The notes: a model not told the origin generated them from the sequence alone. A DNA stretch of 64,000 bases from Rhynchonema sp. JSB1_4 (GCA_030248065.1 JASAMV010000702.1:16192-80191), one strand, 5' to 3'. Shown: positions 43,999-55,930, counted from the stretch's first letter. Numbers and translations: made by a program.

Positions 43999-46914
43999 TT
44001 AGTTTAAGGATGCTGTACTTTTTGGCAGGATATATGAATCGGTGGTTATCGTGACATAAGGCCAATTTTGTGTTTCGATTTCACTATGGGGTTCTAACAA
44101 TGGAGACACGCTTGTGTCTGCGTCTTCACCCACCACTGAAACAAAACTAACGCAGTGCCCCACGCGCATGTCTATGCTTTTGAGGAACATGGTAACTTGT
44201 CAAGTTATTTATTTTTTTTAATTTACCGCCAGGTATGTATTTGACACCCTAGGTACCATCATTTATAGCGCACTGATTGCGCATCGTGTCAGAGAATGGC
44301 ACTTGTTGGTTTAGTACCAAGCAAAGCTGTGCAATGAACTTCCATGCAACCTGTCCCTTCAGCTTCAGCAATGAAATAAGTGTCAAACATCAGTCTCCAG
44401 ATTGCTTTGGTGTTGGCCGCCGCATCTGATCTTGGATTCAATGTTACGTAAAAACTACTATTTAACTTTCCCACGAAAGTCAAATTATAAATGCGGAAAA
44501 AGCTTCGAATGTTAGAGAGCAACAGCTATTTTAATTAAGAAGTTGATATCTTGTCGGTATTTTATCATGAATGACATCACAGCGCATAAACTGCGAACCG
44601 CACCTGTGCTTAATAATTAATCTCAAATAAAAACACGAAAAAACTGAAAAATGTTACCCAGAATTCATTAACAGTTAGTAAAATAAAACAAAGTTCGCTG
44701 CGCGCATGAATGTTTGAACCCGCGACCTCTCGTCTTCAGTGATGCGCGTTAGACCTTTCGGACATAACTGCTTCGCCACTCTCCTTCACAAACTTTAATA
44801 CATACATAACTACGCGTGCATTGCTGCATTGCCTATTGTGCTGGCTGCCTGTGTGTGTGTGTGTGTGTGTGTGTGCTGGCTGCCTGCCTGTGTGTGTGTG
44901 CTGGCTGGCTGGCTGTGTGTTGTGGGTAATACATTGTGCGCTTTATGAATCAGGCAACTACGTAGCGTGCACTAATGCATTGTTGTGTGTGTCTGAGCGT
45001 CCATTATGGCTCTTTTCGATCTGAAAAACATTTAACCAATTGGAATTAATATATGTTTGACGTAACAACGATTAAAAACACATATAACCGCTGATTTTGG
45101 CTTTAGAACCATACTTTCTGTACAAAAAGTCATGGTCTGGAACCGTTCATACTAAAAGTTACGAACTCGGCGATAGCACCACCGTGTTTCTCGAGTGCGA
45201 AAACCACATAAACAACTTTAATAGTTCTGGTAACCCAACTTTTCGGCGAAATTTTACTCCGGGAAGCACACTTTACATACAAAAAGTCGTGGTCATGGTC
45301 TGGCTGGAACCGGTCTCAGTCGTGGAGTTACGAAGTCGGCGATAGCACCATCGTGTTTCTCGTGTGCGAAAACCCTATATGCGATATTAACATTTTTGGT
45401 GTTCAGTAACGTCTGGGCCCTGACTAGTTTTTTGTGGAAAAAAAAGGGAAAGAACGTTTTTACAAAAATGACAACTGTATCTTGCCCGCGATTGCGCGTG
45501 TGGGCACGCAGCGGGATGAAATTTTGTGTGGCCATTTTGGGGCACGGTATATACATTGTGTGCAAGTTTGAGCTCATTCGGTTGAGTATTGTTGAAATAG
45601 CGCACGATCAAAATTTTCAGAAAGCGCACTATAGGGAATGAACCATATGTCGCTTAGCATTACCATGCTAGCTCCGATAAATTTTAGTCTTCTTCAATTG
45701 GATATCTGACGGGCACTATTCTGTTAAATCTTTTGCTGAGTCTGCTTGCCCTAGGTACCCACATGATGCCGTTACGGGAATTGCGGAAACATTGCACCAC
45801 TAGTTGTAATTGCTGTGCTCGGGTTAACTGAAACAGTCATCTTCCACTTGCAGCGTGGTTACGGTACAATGTGCACTGAGGTGTAACTCGTGTCACAAAT
45901 GGCCGTGATCAAGCAGGAAAGCATCATCATCATCATCATGTACGACGACAAGCCTCCCTCATACAGAATGACGTCACAAAGCCTGATGCCATTGATACGC
46001 TTATATCACATGCGAATTTCGACTTATTTGTCTCAACCAGACCAAGCGAAAGCATAGTCACAGGTGCGTGCACTGAACCTGAATGTGAACCGCCTGAAGA
46101 TACACAGATAAATTACTTTCACATACCAGTGACGTGCTCGTGGCAATGAGCTTGTGTGCATCATAATTGACTTGTGCGCAAAAACACTGATGCGCATCAA
46201 TGACTTGCTGCGGGTGTGTCATTGGCACGCGTAGGTCACTGATGAGCGTAAGTCATTGATGGGCATAAACCATTGATGCGTGCAAGTCTACACGTATACA
46301 AAGTCATTGATACGCGTAGCCGCGTAGGTTGCGTAAGCCACTGATGTGCGTAAATCGTTGGTACTTAAGTCATTAAGTCTTTGCTATCCGAAAGTCATTG
46401 ATCCTCGTATTTTCAGGCGGCCCATCTAGACAATGGTAGTTTTTGGCCTTAGGGCGGGCTTAGGTTGAATAATCCAGAAATCGGAATCCGGAATTATTTC
46501 CGGAAAACGCACTATTTTAACATGTAAATTCTTGCGTTTTCCGGAAACATTTCAGTAACCCAGAAATGTTTTGCATTTTTGTATGCAAATTATTCCCGGG
46601 ATCCGGATTCCGGATTTAACTTAAGTTCGCCTATGGCCTGCTGGCTGACGTCAAAATCACCAAAACACCATCAAGAACTGTTCATTTTTCCCCGTGACGT
46701 AAAGCAGACAACAAATCAACGTGCACTGTGCACTGACCTCTTCCAATGTCCGCCGTACGCGTGCGTCCGTGCACTTGCTGGCTAATGACAACAGGTCAAG
46801 TAGTCCGATTGTACCGGGCACTGGATTGCACTCGTTCGATTGCAACAATAACAACAACATACAGAATACGAAGCACACGTTGATTGAATAATGTCGGTAT
46901 GTAGGCGACCACAT
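43999..46914 (-). CDS. Unknown secreted protein, partial exon model
   Basis: I do not recognise this gene. Exon 46914-46738 starts with ATG after a TTTTCAG acceptor and encodes a signal peptide (INVCFVFCMLLLLLQSNEC), then LLDLLSLASKCTDARVRRTLEE, and ends at a GTCAGT donor in phase 0. A terminal pair of exons, about 44510-44318 and 44135-43999, join in phase 1. They encode FYVTLNPRSDAAANTKAIW and CMEVHCTALL, then EIETQNWPYVTITTDSYILP and a stop. Whether the signal exon and these end exons belong to one gene is inference: same strand, and I found no middle exons. Cysteines and beta-like segments suggest an extracellular protein. A TGF-beta-type propeptide came to mind, but the evidence is too thin to call. 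Confidence 0.4.
44712..44783 (-). repeat. Possible tRNA-like sequence
   Basis: The minus strand has a B-box-like GCGGGTTCAAAC and an A-box-like region, but the arms do not close as a proper cloverleaf. At best this is a decayed tRNA-derived repeat. Confidence 0.3.
44848..44922 (+). repeat. TG microsatellite with CTGG/CTGC units
   Basis: About 24 bases of alternating TG, then GCTGGCTGCCTGCCTG and GCTGGCTGGCTGGCTG units. Confidence 0.9.
45105..45372 (+). repeat. Imperfect direct duplication, ~163-bp period
   Basis: The block with ACAAAAAGTCATGGTCTGG, AGTTACGAACTCGGCGATAG and GTGTTTCTCGAGTGCGAAAAC at 45105-45210 recurs at about 45268-45372. Confidence 0.75.
46180..46405 (+). repeat. Degenerate tandem repeat of GCGTAAGTCATTGAT
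   Basis: Units resembling GCGTAAGTCATTGATG recur roughly ten times with drift in length and sequence. Confidence 0.7.
46450..46633. mobile_element. Palindromic MITE with TA ends, family D, copy 2
   Basis: The ends TAGGGCGGGCTTAGGTTGAAT and ATTTAACTTAAGTTCGCCTA match the element at 38231-38394, with the same TTTCCGGAA-rich interior. TA is present at both edges. Confidence 0.75.
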
Positions 46915-46926
46915 TATGGTGCCACC

Positions 46927-48080
46927 CTGAAAGTGGAAGATAAATTTGTTCGTCACATTAATTAGAAACAGCAAGCCACACTACAATCATAAAGAAAAGA
47001 AAAAATATTAGGTAAGCGTAATGTAAGTGACGAGATGGGTGCGGGTCGCTCTGTTCTGTTCTGTTGCATGAATTTTTGAGTGACTCATGGATACTGTAGG
47101 TATGTATACACAGTTCAAGTTGAAGTTGAAGCATTATTAATGATGACTTACCCGCTAAGGATCGATAACTGTTCGAAGTATATGCTTTCAAAACTGAATA
47201 TTGCAACATGAATTGTCTGTGCGGATTAGAAAACTGAGAATCATCTTGAATCAAATAACTGCACAAGCGCGTTACCTTGAATGTGTGCGTCACAACATCA
47301 TTAACAGTGTACAGTGTGGTAACCGCATGAGAAGACACAAATAATCAGAGGCAGTTGGTCTCAGATAACGCACGTGGGCGCAAGCGGTGAGCTATCACGA
47401 ACTTTCTGAACAATGTTTACGATAAACAGGTATACCAGTACCAGTCAACGTACGGGCACGAATTATGTCATTCATGATGATACCACAGTAAACTGCTTGA
47501 AAAACTCAATTACTTGCAGATAACATAATTTTGAACACAAACTACGAACAAAACGCCTGATCATTATGATACGAACGCGCACAAATTCTGTGCGTGGTCA
47601 CTTTTGACACTGAGTGACGTGGCACGGTCATAATTCTGGTGTGACTCGCCGCACCTTTTTATTATACTTTTCTGGTATTTATGTTTCCTGTCAACAATTG
47701 CTGCCTTCATGTGCCAGAGAACGACGGTGGCTTACCGAAATTTTACTGTCTGAAGAAACTATCCCAAATACATAAATTCCTATGTGAGCACGGACATACA
47801 AATGCATTGCGGTCCGTAGGCTAGTCCAGGCTTAGAAAGTTCTGCAAATAGACCGCGGGTATGTAGTATGCGTGGCGTGTTAGGAGAGGCCATACGACAT
47901 TCTCGGTACCTGCGTTACGCCATAATCGAAGGCAGTCAACGGAAATCCGTACAGGTGACTTCGAGACATGACGCAATTGAGTAGTACATTATTATGTACA
48001 TACGGCAGAATCCTCAGATTAGACATTGCATTGGATTGGCCACACATTATACTACGGTATTTAATTTTAGCGAATCGTTC
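46927..48080. other. Gap without recognised gene
   Basis: AT-rich intergenic sequence. No splice-joined ORFs with motifs, no RNA gene and no clear repeat edges. Confidence 0.5.
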
Positions 48081-48085
48081 TGTCA

Positions 48086-48520
48086 TGTTGCTACAGACAG
48101 GCCTGTTCTCTGCAGTCGTTTTCAGCGGCTGCGGTCCGGTGTTTCTGAACCTCAAACCTGCGGTTAGTATAGTAAGTTTCTAATTTCGTTGCCTCATACA
48201 TTTTTACAGACGCAGGAAAACTTCCGTTCGAAGTCGAGGCAGGCAACAAGCTCAACACACAGTCAACAATCCACGCAGCTGACGCACACAGCTTGTGTGA
48301 CTGAAACATTTGAAACGCACTCGTGCCAGCTGCGTGGCTTGTTGACTGTGTGTTGAGCTTGTTGCCTGCCTCGACTTCGAACGGGAGTTTCCCTGCGTCT
48401 GTAAAAATGCATGAGGCAACGATATTGGAAATTTACTATACCACCAAAAACTGCCGCAGACCGCAGCCACACTCGGTTGTGCCAAGTGTCGCTGTTGGCC
48501 AACTGCGGTACTGCATCTCT
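48086..48520. mobile_element. Long foldback element
   Basis: The core arms, about 48180-48280 and 48335-48435, are near-perfect inverses (GCCTGCCTCGACTTCGAACG against CGTTCGAAGTCGAGGCAGGC, and TACAGACGCAGG against CCTGCGTCTGTA). Weaker pairing extends out to about 48086 and 48520. No coding sequence. Confidence 0.8.
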
Positions 48521-48865
48521 CTGTGTCGGACTATTGGGCGTGCACACGCTTTGGGCATACACTATCCATTGATTACCGCAAACCGCACTGCAACACCGCA
48601 GAAGTTTGAAATTTTTCAAACTCACTTGAGGCTCTGCAGAACTCAAATGCGCAAACCGCTACGCACTCACAAACAAGCGCGCTCATTTCTACGGTTGCGG
48701 TGCCACAGGAAACGATCGCATCACTGAAAACAGACCTAAAATGCTGAAAATAGAACGTCTTAACCAGCTATGTATGTATGTATGTACTACGGGCGCATGG
48801 CATAAGGTTCAACCTACGAGTTGATTATGTCTGTTGCTCATTCAATTACGAGGGTATGGTGCATG

Positions 48866-49510
48866 ATCGTCCCATCATGTTAGGGGCGGATCGTCCCATG
48901 CGCGAAGTGTGTCGAATCGCCCCACCTTATGTATGTAGGTACTGTGGGACGAACCGCCCCTCTGAAGGGTGGGTGCATAACAGGCACCAAGAACGAAGTG
49001 GAAAGAAAACAGACAGAAAAAAGTGACAGAGACAAGCAAATGAATCATGAGTTCATGATGCTAAACACGCAAACGGCAAACAACATGTACGAAGCCGCAA
49101 ATTGAAAGCAAGAAACAAGCACAAATTGTTGCATTAATCCAATTACTTAGGTTGTCACAGATACGGCGCCAATTTCTCCTTTTTCCTTCGCTGCATGTGC
49201 ACGTGACACGCATGCGTGTGCGGCTTGTATTTTGTTATATTTTGTTGGTACTGTTGTGTTTCAACAACAGCCCCTGTGGGACGATCCGCCCCTTTACGGC
49301 TGTAGTGGGACGATCCGACTCCCACCCTTCCAAATCTGAAAGTGGGACTATTCGACACTCTTGAAATGCACCCTTCAGAGGGGCGGATCATCCCACAAGT
49401 GCATAAGGTGGACAATTCGACACCCTTCCAAAAATGTCCGTGGGACGATTCGTCGACCGTAAGGTCTCAGTTGCAAGGGTGTCTAATCGTCCCGGGACGA
49501 TCCGTCGCAC
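48866..49510. repeat. Cluster of GGGACGATCCG motifs in both orientations
   Basis: GGGACGATCCG, GGGACGATTCG, CGGATCGTCCC and close variants occur about a dozen times, often beside GCCCCT or CACCCTTC. One pair meets head to head as CGTCCCGGGACG near 49490. The arms 48940-48975 and 49365-49395 are inverse (GGGACGAACCGCCCCTCTGA and TCAGAGGGGCGGATCATCCC). Confidence 0.75.
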
Positions 49511-49635
49511 AATCAATACGAGCATTTGGCCCACGATTAATTAGCAGGTTATCTGTAGTCTGGCCATTCTACTGCCGAGCCTATTGGTTTTCATTGACAC
49601 CAGCTCGCATTTTGGGGTTGTGCTCCGGGGCGTAA

Positions 49636-50775
49636 TCTAATGTAACTTCTGTGCCACGTGCATCCTATAGTCAAAGAGCAGGTGTTCCTATGTTATACTT
49701 ATAACGCCATGGCGAACATTGGCCAATAATGCAAGTGATGCGATATCGGTTATCCGAAAACTAAGCCTTAAACAGAAGATAATAATGTATCGACCAAATA
49801 ATGTTCACGATAGTGTTGCAACATAAACAAGGTCTCGGGCTTATGCACGTATACGTACATACTGTGGTCAAATGAAGTCATCAAATCACATGTATTATTT
49901 CTCGTGCTCATTTGGGGCTCATGTAACATTGCTTTGCTTATCGACAAAATTTGACGACACGAGTTGACGACAGTACTATCAGGCCGGTTTCATGTCCGTC
50001 AGTCGAAGTCCGTGTAGCACCGAAAGCTGTAAGCCTGAAATAATGAGCAGCCCACAAGGGATATCACTGATACTTTCCTAACAATAGGGCTGCTGTGGCT
50101 GATTAGAACAGTGCACTTTTTTCCTGGATTACGGGTTACTGTGACTCACTTGCGCCCCCGCATCGGAACCCAAATGACAGTTTCGAAAGAGCACGCATTG
50201 GCATATGACAATGCTCTGCTTACAGATAACGATATACGACCGCATTGTGGATTGCAACAACGCAGTTGTGTATCCCAATCAGAAATTACTCGCTGAAAAA
50301 ATGATCGAATTAAAAAAATGGTGCGTGCGCTTTGACAGGATATGAGGGCTGAGATAAAAACAAATGCCACGCGTATCTTCAACTGACAAATATTTCGACC
50401 CCACGCCCACTTCCCGTAATCCCTGGGCTTGTCTCGCATTTTAGGATGTTCCTGTAATTATAGTCGGTTCAAAACTTTTGTACTCACTGTACGTAGATAC
50501 GAGATGCGGCCCCCCCGCAGACCGGAAAGTAGGACAAACATTTGTAAAACGATGAAATTCATTTAAAATTTTTCGAAGTGTTTCCAATCGAAAACATTGC
50601 GTTTGATCAAGAAATTTTTTTCCAACCGCACCACCCCTTAGCCAATATAACTTTCTACCTCCACCTATAAAATCTAAACTGTATTACCACATGCTGTATA
50701 CACCACACCTACACCACATATAATACATACCACAAACAGTTTTTCTTAAACTGGGTAAAGTAAGCGAGTTTCAGT
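49636..50775. other. Gap without recognised gene
   Basis: AT-rich, many short chance ORFs, none with family motifs. Confidence 0.5.
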
Positions 50776-50779
50776 TAGC

Positions 50780-53040
50780 TGCTTTCAGATTAAAAAATTA
50801 AAAAATTACCATGCTACATACTTAATAATATTGGCTTTCAATCAAAAAACTGATTACCATGCTATCAATACACATGCTGTGTGTACATATAACACGATTA
50901 TCAATTTTTTCTATTTTTTAGAATTAAAATCGTTTGCGATCCTGTGGTGCTCCTCTGGTACTTATGATTCTAGGTACTAATTGCTCAAGCGCTCTTTTAA
51001 TCTGAACTCAGATTAAAAAACCACTCGAGTCTTAAAGGGCTCGGGACCAGGGTTGGAAAAAAATTTTTTTTTAAACAAGTTTTTTTAAAAAAAATTTTTT
51101 TTTTAAATTTTTTTTTAAAAAGTCTCAGATTCGGGGAAATTTTACCAAATTTGCCTAAAAAACGCGCAAAATCGCGAAAAAATGCAACTTTAATTGACAA
51201 GTCACTTTTGTGACTTGGTTTGCATCACTTATGAAGGGTGTTTACGTCATTTCGATGCGATCCAACAGTCTGTGCTTGTTATGGACCTATGATTGCTGCT
51301 CTGTGGTATCAGACACAACGGTTTGTGGTCGAATAAGCAAGATTCACTCATAAACCATACAGAATTGAGAATATAAACTGCAGAAATACTTGTCGGGTCG
51401 CTGAATCAGTCGTATATGACCGACCCGATGGGGTATGACATCAAAGTACCATGTAAGTATATGCATACTGTGTCCCATGTATCACGGGAAGGTATAATAA
51501 CATCATTTGGGGTATGTTAGGTACCAAATACATGCCCCAAAGGTGATTTTGTGAAGAAAATTTTTCGACCCTTGAGACAAAATGACAAAAAATAACCCCC
51601 AAAAAGGCCATTTTTGGACGTTTTAGAACATTTTGTTCCCCCGAAAAATTTTAAAAAAAAATTTTTTTTCAAAAACCTTTTTTTTAAAAAAAAATTTTTT
51701 TTGTAGAAAAAAAAATTTTTTTTTGCCCAACCCTGCTCGGGACATAACCGAAGGAAGGGTAGCAGGACATATTGTTACATACCGTTGGAAAGCATTCCGA
51801 CAGCCTATGTCCCGCACAAATTTTAAGCTCCTTGGAGATTCGCTATCTCTTGGTAGAGCGACTTTTCTTTCCAGAAAAAAGGGAATTTTTGCACAAATTG
51901 GAACGACCGTTGCAGAAACCCCAAATGAGTTGAAGGTCAAGTAACACGTGGATAGGATTACAACAGCTTCTGAATAGCTTACCATCACAACTTCAGTCGC
52001 TCAAAGCATTGCTTCATACGGTGAGGGTGCGAAACGTTCCAAAAATCGGCCATATTTTTCGAGAACACAAGCTTGTCCCTAAATTTTGAGGCCACGCTTA
52101 GCGCTGCGGAAATAAGAGTGCAATGGGGAAATAGAGCTTCGTCGAAAGTACCAGAAAATAAGGTTTTAAAATTTTTTTAGCTCATGGCTAGCTCCGTGAC
52201 AGGCCTAAAAATCCATTAAATTGCCGCTAAATTAGGTGGTTACATTCATCGCCAGAATTGTGACACACAAAGGCATGGCTGCAGCAGCCGGACCATGGAG
52301 TTTGAAGTCTTGAAACTCGTCTAGATTGTTGGACTGTGCGTTTATCTGACTTTCTCGTTTCCAATGCAATGTAATACGTGGCTCATTTACATCACATTTC
52401 CGTCAATGAATGCAACTACATATGCAGTTTAGTGGCAATTTTGGGTCTTTTTCGGCCTGTCACGCCGCTACCTAAGTGTTTTCTAATTTAAAAACCTTAT
52501 TTTCTGGTACTTTCGAAAATGCTCTATCTTTCTATTGCATTTTCATTTCTGCAACACAAAGCACGGCCTCAAAATTTAGAGGCAAACTTGTGTTTTCGAA
52601 AAATAAAGCCGAATTTTTTTACGTTTCGCACCCTCCCGAGTGAAGCAATGCTTTGAGCGACTGAAGTTTTCATGATAAGTTATCCAGAAGCTGTTGTAAC
52701 CCTATCCACGTGTTACTTGACTTTCAACTCATTTAGGGTTTCTGCACCGGTCGTTTCAAGTTATGAAAAAATTCACTTTTTCCTGGAAAGAAAAGTCGCT
52801 CTACCAAGAGATAGCGAATCTCTAAGGAGCTTAACATTGGTGCGTGACATATGCTGTCAAAGTGCTTTCCAACGATGTACAGTATAACACTGCGCTCTGC
52901 TGCCCTTCCTTCGGTTGTGTCCCGAGCCCTTTAAGCAGCAGACGAGCTCCATAAAATCGTTATTGATTTTAATCATAGAAAAGCCAAAATCAACACTTGT
53001 ATGTCAAGCATGGTAATCCGTTTTAATCTGAAGGTACGGT
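50780..53040. mobile_element. Large foldback element with a nested insertion
   Basis: The left arm (about 51030-52240, minus the insert) and right arm (about 52420-52935) are inverse over about 500 bp. Examples are GGGCTCGGGAC/GTCCCGAGCCC, CCGAAGGAAGGGTAGCAG/CTGCTGCCCTTCCTTCGG and CTTGGTAGAGCGACTTTTCTTTCC/its inverse. Outer pairing at TTCAGATTAAAA-ACCATGCT (about 50787 and 53010-53033) suggests a longer original unit. The left arm is split by a hAT-like element at 51048-51735. Confidence 0.88.
51048..51735. mobile_element. hAT-like MITE nested in the foldback, 688 bp
   Basis: The termini are CAGGGTTGG and CCAACCCTG. A perfect 8-bp target duplication, CTCGGGAC, lies at 51040-51047 and 51736-51743. 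The subterminal sequences are striking runs of AAAAATTTTTTTT that pair with each other. The duplicated CTCGGGAC occurs once in the uninterrupted right arm of the host foldback, which confirms a later insertion. Confidence 0.93.
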
Positions 53041-53465
53041 ACAGCCACGCGCAGTCATGACCAACTCATCACCTCATCAACACAATTGCTGCAGAGCACA
53101 GGATGTATCACGGACAGGGTATGAATTTAAAACTTGGTAATCCGTTGCTTTATCGTATGAAGCACTTTCCGCTGTTACAAATGTATAAGAATACCACAAC
53201 AGCTGCGACGTAGCCGTGCCATCACATTTACCATCAACATCCATTCAAAAAGAGACATCATTAAGTGTCTGCGCACCTGCTTTTCTGTTGTTTCCTTTCT
53301 TTCTTCAGCCTTGTGCACGCACGAATAATAATAGCGAATGGATAGCGGATACGGTTGTGTTTGCGTCGCGTTCTTTGTGATGGCTTGATGTCTGCTTACT
53401 GACTGGACATTTTGAAAAATAACCTGTTGACGTCAAAATCTGGTGTTGTTGCAAGCCGATAGGTA

Positions 53466-53795
53466 TTGGTCGCACAATGACTAATGGAGAATTTATCCAA
53501 AATTCAAAGGATGGACCCTGATTCAGGCTCAGCCACGCTCGACTACTGTTTAACCACTAAGCTACTTGTATGTCCGACAAAACATTTTCATCTGAAAATA
53601 TAAACCAGTAGAACAACCACCAGCTGACAGCAACGTGGTTGTTTTACTGGTTATTTTCAGGTGAAAATGTTTCGTGAGAAATACAAGTCACTGAGTGGTT
53701 AACAGTGGCTGAGCGTGGCAGTTCCTGAATCAGGGTCCATCCTTTGACTCTTGGATAAATTCTCCATTAGTCATTGTGCGACCAATATGTACCTT
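53466..53795. mobile_element. Foldback element, ~330 bp
   Basis: The left arm GGTATTGGTCGCACAATGACTAATGGAGAATTTATCC and its inverse at the right end are near identical, as are GGATGGACCCTGATTCAGG and its inverse. Both arms contain a short tRNA A-box-like phrase around GAGTGGTTAA. Confidence 0.8.
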
Positions 53796-54813
53796 GGTTA
53801 AAGTTTCAATAACTAAAACAGTACACTATGTACTGTACATAACATTCCCCGGCATGCACAAACCCCGTGTCTGAGCGGTGCCCGTACTTTGAGAAAAGCG
53901 GGTGCTGTTGTCACACGCATGTGTTACATAGCGCACAACGTTGGTGCCTGATGGGTTAACAACGGGCACCAGCAAGGCACCGCTCCGGACTTGTGCATAC
54001 GGGTGATTGTATAAAGCTCGTGAGACAACGGTGACAGAAAATGGACACCCTTTATTGGAATGTGTACATCTTGGCACGGGTTACATAACAGTAATTAACA
54101 CTGTGAATAAATTGTATTCGGCATTTCGTATACCCGTACAGTGGAAACCCACACCAAACAATCAGAGTAAAAGAAAAAAATCTGTATGCAAAACTTTTAT
54201 TTCCTTTCGATTTGATGTGCGGCACAGTAGTTTATCAACTTTTGTTATGGCAACCTTCAAAAGACTTCCAACACGTACTAGGGTTGCCCTCAAAAATACC
54301 TAAATCCATACAATAAAATTCATTGATGAATGTTAAACCTCTGGCATGCTGATATATGTATAGTAGTCCGACGCTTTGAGTACCATTTGTGTTGACAGAA
54401 AATACAGAATTGGTTAGATGCCGTAATAACAGGCAATAAGTTCACGAAAGGTTAAAGTCATGGTTTCTTACCTATACTTTGCACGAAGATCGTCACAAAA
54501 GATGAAATGGCTATGGTTTCAGTGTGATTGTCACGGAAATCGATCCAACATAAAAAGAGCACGGATAGAAAATTAGTTGCACTAGATATGGAGTTTGGTA
54601 TACAGTTGTCTTGCTATTGGATATCTGCAACTGCAGTGGTAATCAGCAACTTGCCGGAGTTTTCTTGTCAAGCCCAAGTTTAAATTTCTAGCAGTTCTAA
54701 CATTTAGTCCAACGATAGATCAAGATTGACTTTTCGCATTCCTATGTATGTATATAAATGTTAGCTTATCGGGACGTTCATGGTTAAAACGCCGGCAGCA
54801 GCCAATCAAATTA

Positions 54814-55022
54814 GATATGAGCCTGAAATATCATCAAAGTGATCATCAATGGGACAACAATGGTGGTGGTGATAAGATAGTCGTCAGGTGCTGTAGGTGA
54901 TTTACCGTTGGGTTCTGCAAGTAAACAACATCCACTTTGTCGGGTACTATACTTGTTAATGTGATTATTGAACACACACCCACCTACAAAAACCAGAAAG
55001 GCCAGTAATTCAATCAATGACT
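54814..55022 (-). CDS. Possible terminal exons of a membrane protein (weak)
   Basis: Two candidate exons, about 55022-54976 and 54914-54814, join in phase 1. They encode LIELLAFLVFV, EPNGKSPTAPDD and a terminal hydrophobic TTTIVVPLMITLMIFQAHI before a stop. It could be the 3' end of a membrane-anchored or GPI-type protein, but no 5' exons were found. Confidence 0.25.
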
Positions 55023-55373
55023 GTTAAACACGTAGAAAAGTTGGGATGCGACGCGCTGCTCAGCAACTCGATTTCGCATGACAAACTGCGTTACTTTCAG
55101 TTTATAGAAAAACTGATTTTGTGCACGGTTTCTGGCTGGGATGTCTCGTCAAACACAAGCTGACTCGGTTTATCGTGCAGTCTGGTGCCGTAAATTGCAT
55201 GAAAACATGAAAATTCCATGAGAGAGCAAAAAAGAATAACACGCATGTTGATCGTGCCAGTCGGCGATTTGTTGCAGTGGTCTTTGGGATGTGAAACTGG
55301 TTGATCGGCTTCAAGAAGTCAAAATAATTGTGATGAACTGTAAGTTAATCCCACAGGACACATTGCAATGCAA

Positions 55374-55507
55374 TCAGCATTCAAAATACGAAAATTTGAA
55401 TCCCATTGCCATGACGCAGCAGAGTACGATGATGATCATGCTGGTACCGGCGATCGCAGTGAGCACTGTCTTGTTGATGTAGATGCCAAACAGTTTGATC
55501 TCGGGCG
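55374..55507 (-). CDS. Gustatory-receptor-like terminal exon
   Basis: After a GTTTCAG acceptor, the frame reads PEIKLFGIYINKTVLTAIAG, then SMIIIVLCCVMAM and a stop. A final exon of this length, with a short loop, a hydroxylic/aromatic FGIYINK segment and then the last membrane helix, resembles the invertebrate gustatory receptor C-terminus. Upstream exons were not identified, so this may be a relic or the end of a gene whose other exons I missed. Confidence 0.4.
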
Positions 55508-55559
55508 CTGAAACGACAAACAAAAACCCAGTCATCTGAGTACTGGCCATTTAGAACCC

Positions 55560-55742
55560 TGAGTCAAAACGTACTGGGTCAAAATGTACTGGGTCAAGGG
55601 TTAAACAGTCCAAGTCAAGATGCCCTGGGTCAAAACTGTCTGGTCAAGACGATCTGGGTCAGAACGCTCTGAGTTAAAACGTTCTGGGCCCAAGAGCGGT
55701 CAGGGTCAAAATGCCCTGGATCAAAACGGTCAGGGTCGGAAT
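55560..55742 (+). repeat. Degenerate tandem repeat of CTGGGTCAAAACG
   Basis: Roughly ten units of about 17 bp (CTGGGTCAAAA, CTGGGTCAGAACG, CAGGGTCAAAATGC and so on). Confidence 0.8.
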
Positions 55743-55930
55743 GGCAACACAGATGACGAGGTGCTAAACCCACGTGCAAAACATGCGACAACAAAGTGCA
55801 CGGAGCGCAACGAATACAAAGCAGAACGCACGTGACAACAACTGACTGGCAAGCAACCCAACATGATAAGCACGTGCAATAAAAACATTGTTTACGAACT
55901 GAAAATGCATCTGCTTGTTTTCGTTAAGGT

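Noticed and set aside
43999..44522. TGF-beta-type ligand
   Set aside because: A few segments resemble a propeptide, but there is no cystine-knot domain, so I left it as unknown.
51633..51988. Phe/Lys-rich ORFs on both strands
   Set aside because: They translate the A/T-tract ends of a hAT-like element and part of the foldback arm.
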